Below, one piece after another: positions 61,262-64,000 of a stretch of DNA of 64,000 bases; the first letter of the stretch is position 1, and each line of letters starts with the position of its first letter. Source of the DNA: Euglena gracilis (Eukaryota > Euglenida > Euglenophyceae > Euglenales); contig CP154956.1 in assembly GCA_039621445.1 (NCBI GenBank), forward strand, positions 38,714,553-38,778,552. Reading direction: 5' to 3'. The notes beneath the pieces are model-generated. The model was not told the DNA's origin. It saw only the letters and a program-made list of their open reading frames with translations, and ran no database searches. The position numbers and the translations under genes are program-made.

Positions 61262-62915
61262 GGAATTTGGTTCGAAAAAGGGTAAGAGGAGAGTTACCTT
61301 TTGGGATGGAGTGGACCCTGCGGGAAATTTGGTGACCAACCCAAAACTTCCGACTAATGAGTTACCGAGGGGGGGAACTGGAGGGGGTGGGGCCCCACCA
61401 ACTCCAAGTGCAACCCCTAAGCTAACAAAATCAGTTTGGGAGAGAGATTGGGTGGTTGCATATACCGAATGCCCCACTTGGAGGGAAATTTGGCAAGCAA
61501 CTCAAGAAAATGGTGAGTGGCCAAAGGGGGTGAAAGTCCACAAAGACCAAATGTTTCGGGAAGAGAAGTTGTGTGTTCCACTGGGTTTTCAAGAAATGAT
61601 CATCCTTGAAAACCACAAATTCCTTGGACATGTAGGTCCGGAAAAGGTGTGGAGACACGTCAATTTGAGGTATGCATGGGCTGATGAAAAGAAGGCAAAG
61701 GTTTTCACCGACAGTTGTAGCAAAAATTGCACAACGTGTCAAGCAAGCTCGAGGGGGGAGACATTGAAAGGACCCATTGATTCAACACCCATACCACCCG
61801 CACCCATGGTAAGTGTGGCAATTGACCTTTTCAAAATGCCAAAGGTGTTGTACGAGGGGGGGGAGTACAACACAATGGCTGTTTGTGTGGACCGACATTC
61901 CGGTTGGATTGTAGCCATACCATGTTTTGATAAGGGATTAACGGGTGCAAAGTTGGCCAAGGAAATGCTTAAGTCCCAATGGAAACCCTTTGGAGTACCT
62001 TCAATAATTTCAAGTGACCAAGGGAGCCATTTTGTCAACACATGGTGGCAAACCATGTGTTCACTCATGGGGATTAGACAAGCATTTTCCCAAGCTTACC
62101 ACCACCAAGCGAATGGGAGGGTGGAAAGAGCCGGTCAACAAATTATGGAAGTCCTCCGAAAATTGTTCGTGGAGGAAAAAAAGAATTGGGTGGAAGCTCT
62201 TCCCCAAGTTTTGGATCGCATTCATGACACCAAGGGGGAGAGTGGTTTTAGTCCTTACGAAATTTTGTTCGGAAGGGATAGACCCATTGGGGGGATACCC
62301 TATGAACCAACAAAGGAGTGTGAGGACGCTCAAAGTTTTTTTCGCCGAATGAGGGAGATGGATGAGAAAGTTGCAAAAGTTCTCAACCACACACATTGGG
62401 TTCAAGCGAGTTGGGTCAACCAAGGGAGGAGGGAGTTGGTACCCTTAAAATTAGGAACCCAAGTGTGGTATAGGAGACCCGAAGGATCCGGAGAAAAATT
62501 GGATTCCAGATGGATTGGACCTGGGATTATCAAAGCCCGGGAGGGGGAGAGGAGTTACCTTATTGAAATTAAGCCCGGGATGGAAATTAAGACTCACCGT
62601 AGTTTCCTTAAGGAGTACAAAGAGCCTGAAGTTTTTGGTGAGGGGGTTCCTTTGTTCTTTTTCAAAAGAACCGAAAAAGAGGAAGAAGCAATGCCTGATG
62701 AGTGGGAGGTAGAAAAAATTCTGAATCATCGCAAGAGGGGGGGAACCTGGGAGTTCCTCACAAAATGGGTTGGATATAATGATGGGGAGGAAACTTGGGA
62801 GCCGGTGGGGAATTTTATACACCGGTTTAGTGAGGAGTTGGTAAGGTATTGCTCGAAGAAAAATCTAGGGGTCGATTTGATGTCGGAATTGAAAAAATCT
62901 TTGAAACCCCAGTGA
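61209..62915 (+). CDS. Integrase with GPY/F module and chromodomain (element 2)
   Basis: The frame is open from 61209 and overlaps the end of pol (61259-61261) in the +1 frame; the first usable codon in this stretch is undetermined (a GTG lies at 61311). The HHCC zinc region shows HKFLGH and CTTC. The DD35E core is complete: AIDLF (Asp codon 61824), SSDQGSHF (62016) and GRVERAG (62124), with 35 residues between the last two. A GPY/F-type segment (SRWIGPGIIK) follows, then a chromodomain (WEVEKILNHRKRGG...KWVGYNDGEETWEP) at about 62691-62860. Integrase inserts the cDNA; the chromodomain is expected to bind modified histones and guide target choice. Unlike element 1, no catalytic residue is lost. 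Confidence 0.9.
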   Translation, partial: KVREEKNTTEDAHSQGPREFGSKKGKRRVTFWDGVDPAGNLVTNPKLPTNELPRGGTGGGGAPPTPSATPKLTKSVWERDWVVAYTECPTWREIWQATQENGEWPKGVKVHKDQMFREEKLCVPLGFQEMIILENHKFLGHVGPEKVWRHVNLRYAWADEKKAKVFTDSCSKNCTTCQASSRGETLKGPIDSTPIPPAPMVSVAIDLFKMPKVLYEGGEYNTMAVCVDRHSGWIVAIPCFDKGLTGAKLAKEMLKSQWKPFGVPSIISSDQGSHFVNTWWQTMCSLMGIRQAFSQAYHHQANGRVERAGQQIMEVLRKLFVEEKKNWVEALPQVLDRIHDTKGESGFSPYEILFGRDRPIGGIPYEPTKECEDAQSFFRRMREMDEKVAKVLNHTHWVQASWVNQGRRELVPLKLGTQVWYRRPEGSGEKLDSRWIGPGIIKAREGERSYLIEIKPGMEIKTHRSFLKEYKEPEVFGEGVPLFFFKRTEKEEEAMPDEWEVEKILNHRKRGGTWEFLTKWVGYNDGEETWEPVGNFIHRFSEELVRYCSKKNLGVDLMSELKKSLKPQ

Positions 62916-64000
62916 GCCGAAAGTTGAAGGCTCGGTTCATTTTCCTTTTTTTTGGATGGGGGAGCCCAAATGTTTGAGGCTCTTGTTTTGAATCGGGCCA
63001 AGTGCTGTTTCGGCGAGTTATTTGTGTGCTACATATGCATTGCTTGTGCATCACATGTTTTGTTTTTGAATACACGATTCTCATGTGTTTTGATTTCTCG
63101 AGCATATGATGAATTCTCTCTCTTTCTCTCTCTCTCTCTTTCCCTGCATATTTTGTGTTTGCTCTTCTCTTTCGCTTTGCTCTCACAGGTTTTGAGGACT
63201 TGGAGGCTCCAAGCACACCCAAGGGAGCCCCAAGGGAAAAGTGCGAGCACACCACCGCAAGGAGACGACGCAAGCAAGGAGGCGAGGCAAGGAGCGAGGA
63301 GACGAGGCAAGGAACGAGGAGACGAGGAGATTTTACCCAACATACATCACTACCCAATTTGTCCATAGCCCAGCCCCGTTGGGGCCCACCTCTTTATAAC
63401 GACCCCAACACCCACTACCCGAGCCCCGAGCCCCGCTGCCTATATTTCTCACCCCAACCTCACCACACCTTCCCGTACCGTGAATGGAAAGGAGGACCGA
63501 AGGATTTGGATTTTTTTACCAAGGTCGAGCCATAGCCCCTGTGTAGGAGAGCGGCCCAAAGTGTATGGAGTTTTGATGATTTGTTTGGATTCGGAGTCAT
63601 TGGTGAATGTTGCAAAGGGAAAGAAGCCTCACCTTCTCCGTGGATGCGGGGGGGGGGGGCTGAATTTTCTCCGATTTTTGGGTGAGCTCCCTCCAAACGT
63701 GTTTCGGTCGAAGGGGGGGGGGGCGCCCATTCCCATTCCCATGTCCAAAGGATGGTGTTATGGAGACCGCCTGATTTTTCAGTTGATGTATGATACACCA
63801 CGCGACGACCCTGTGAATGGTTATGTTTTTGAATTTCACCGGATTTCATTTATGAAGGATTGAGAACACTTCAGATGTCCGCGAGGAGTGAGTTGTGCAA
63901 GAGAATCCCTTCCAATCCAAGAACCCGAGTTTTTTATGTATGCCATGAGAAAGGGAGACACAAGCGCCCGGGGGGGGGGGGTGCTGCCCGAACTCTCCCC
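62916..64000 (+). other. 3' region of element 2 (untranslated or flank)
   Basis: No convincing gene. It contains a (TC)n run at 63116-63143 and a purine-rich repeat of GAGGCAAGGA/GACGAGGCAAGG words at 63268-63331, which could serve as a polypurine tract. There are G runs of 10-12 at 63650, 63712 and 63970. Nothing matches the 52266 LTR start. Overlapping short frames (up to 179 codons) read across repeats on both strands and look like chance. Confidence 0.4.

Larger units (their letters stand above)
52266..64000 (+). mobile_element. Element 2: Ty3/gypsy retrotransposon with two methyltransferase domains
   Basis: Starts TGTCGACTG at 52266, exactly where the duplicate departs from its empty counterpart (29739). 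Order on the + strand: leader, long Gag with coiled coil, Gag continuation, pol with C5-methyltransferase-like, DAM-like, protease, RT and RNase H, then integrase-chromodomain. The 3' LTR was not found before the window ends at 64000, so the element is longer than 11.7 kb or lacks it. Long intact frames and its position in the nesting show it is younger than element 1. Confidence 0.85.

Noticed and set aside
62916-64000. 3' LTR of element 2
   Set aside because: No stretch resembles the 52266 start (TGTCGACTGTCGG) or the following 360 bp. The LTR is beyond the window or missing.

Overview
This is a repeat-dominated piece of a large eukaryotic nuclear genome. There are no operons, no Shine-Dalgarno-spaced genes and no bacterial-type gene packing. 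There are LTR retrotransposons with chromodomain integrases, a tyrosine-recombinase (DIRS-like) retroelement, MITE-like elements, an 11.7 kb simple-sequence array and at most a few host exon remnants. The species cannot be named from the sequence. Retrotransposons carrying cytosine methyltransferases have been reported from dinoflagellates and from a streptophyte alga, so an alga or related protist is a reasonable guess, but no more than that.

Layout. 1-157: probable last exon of a host gene. 158-8650: AT-rich and G/C-homopolymer-rich DNA with no gene. It holds an interspersed repeat (508-1976) split by a hAT-like non-autonomous transposon (639-1713, 8-bp target duplication), a mariner-like MITE (2658-3008), a 134-137 bp minisatellite inside a 26-bp inverted repeat (5179-5956) and copies of a further dispersed repeat. 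8805-11215 (+): a decayed DIRS-like element with reverse transcriptase, RNase H, the start of a methyltransferase-like domain and a tyrosine recombinase. 11314-27909 (-): 'element 1', a 16.6 kb Ty3/gypsy chromovirus-type element with two 403-bp LTRs. Its order is gag, protease, RT-RNase H, integrase-chromodomain, then about 5.3 kb of extra same-strand coding sequence before the 3' LTR. It is dead (stops, frameshifts, lost integrase Asp). 27910-29738: flanking DNA with a PHD-finger-like fragment and a dispersed palindromic repeat. 29742-33980: short repeats only. 33982-45640: array of CACA/CACG/CACT words. 45696-45917: GC-rich open fragment. 45985-52265: second copy of 23472-29738 (5' part of element 1 plus its flank). 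52266-64000 (+): 'element 2', a younger Ty3/gypsy element inserted into that second copy; the first copy is the empty site. Its pol frame is intact for 1,328 codons and begins with a cytosine-C5-methyltransferase-like domain followed by an N6-adenine-methyltransferase-like domain, then protease, RT and RNase H; integrase plus chromodomain follow in the +1 frame.

How it fits together. The nesting gives a relative history. Element 1 inserted and decayed, a segment covering its 5' half and flank was duplicated to the far side of the simple-sequence array, and element 2 then inserted into the duplicate. The most unusual signals are the two methyltransferase domains of element 2, the long unrecognised 3' coding region of element 1, and a strong excess of tiny perfect hairpins. 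In element 1 many of these hairpins have a TTT loop on the + strand (AAA on the sense strand), and some show paired changes between copies. Runs of 7 or more G or C are frequent and often sit where reading frames shift, so part of the frame damage could be assembly error.
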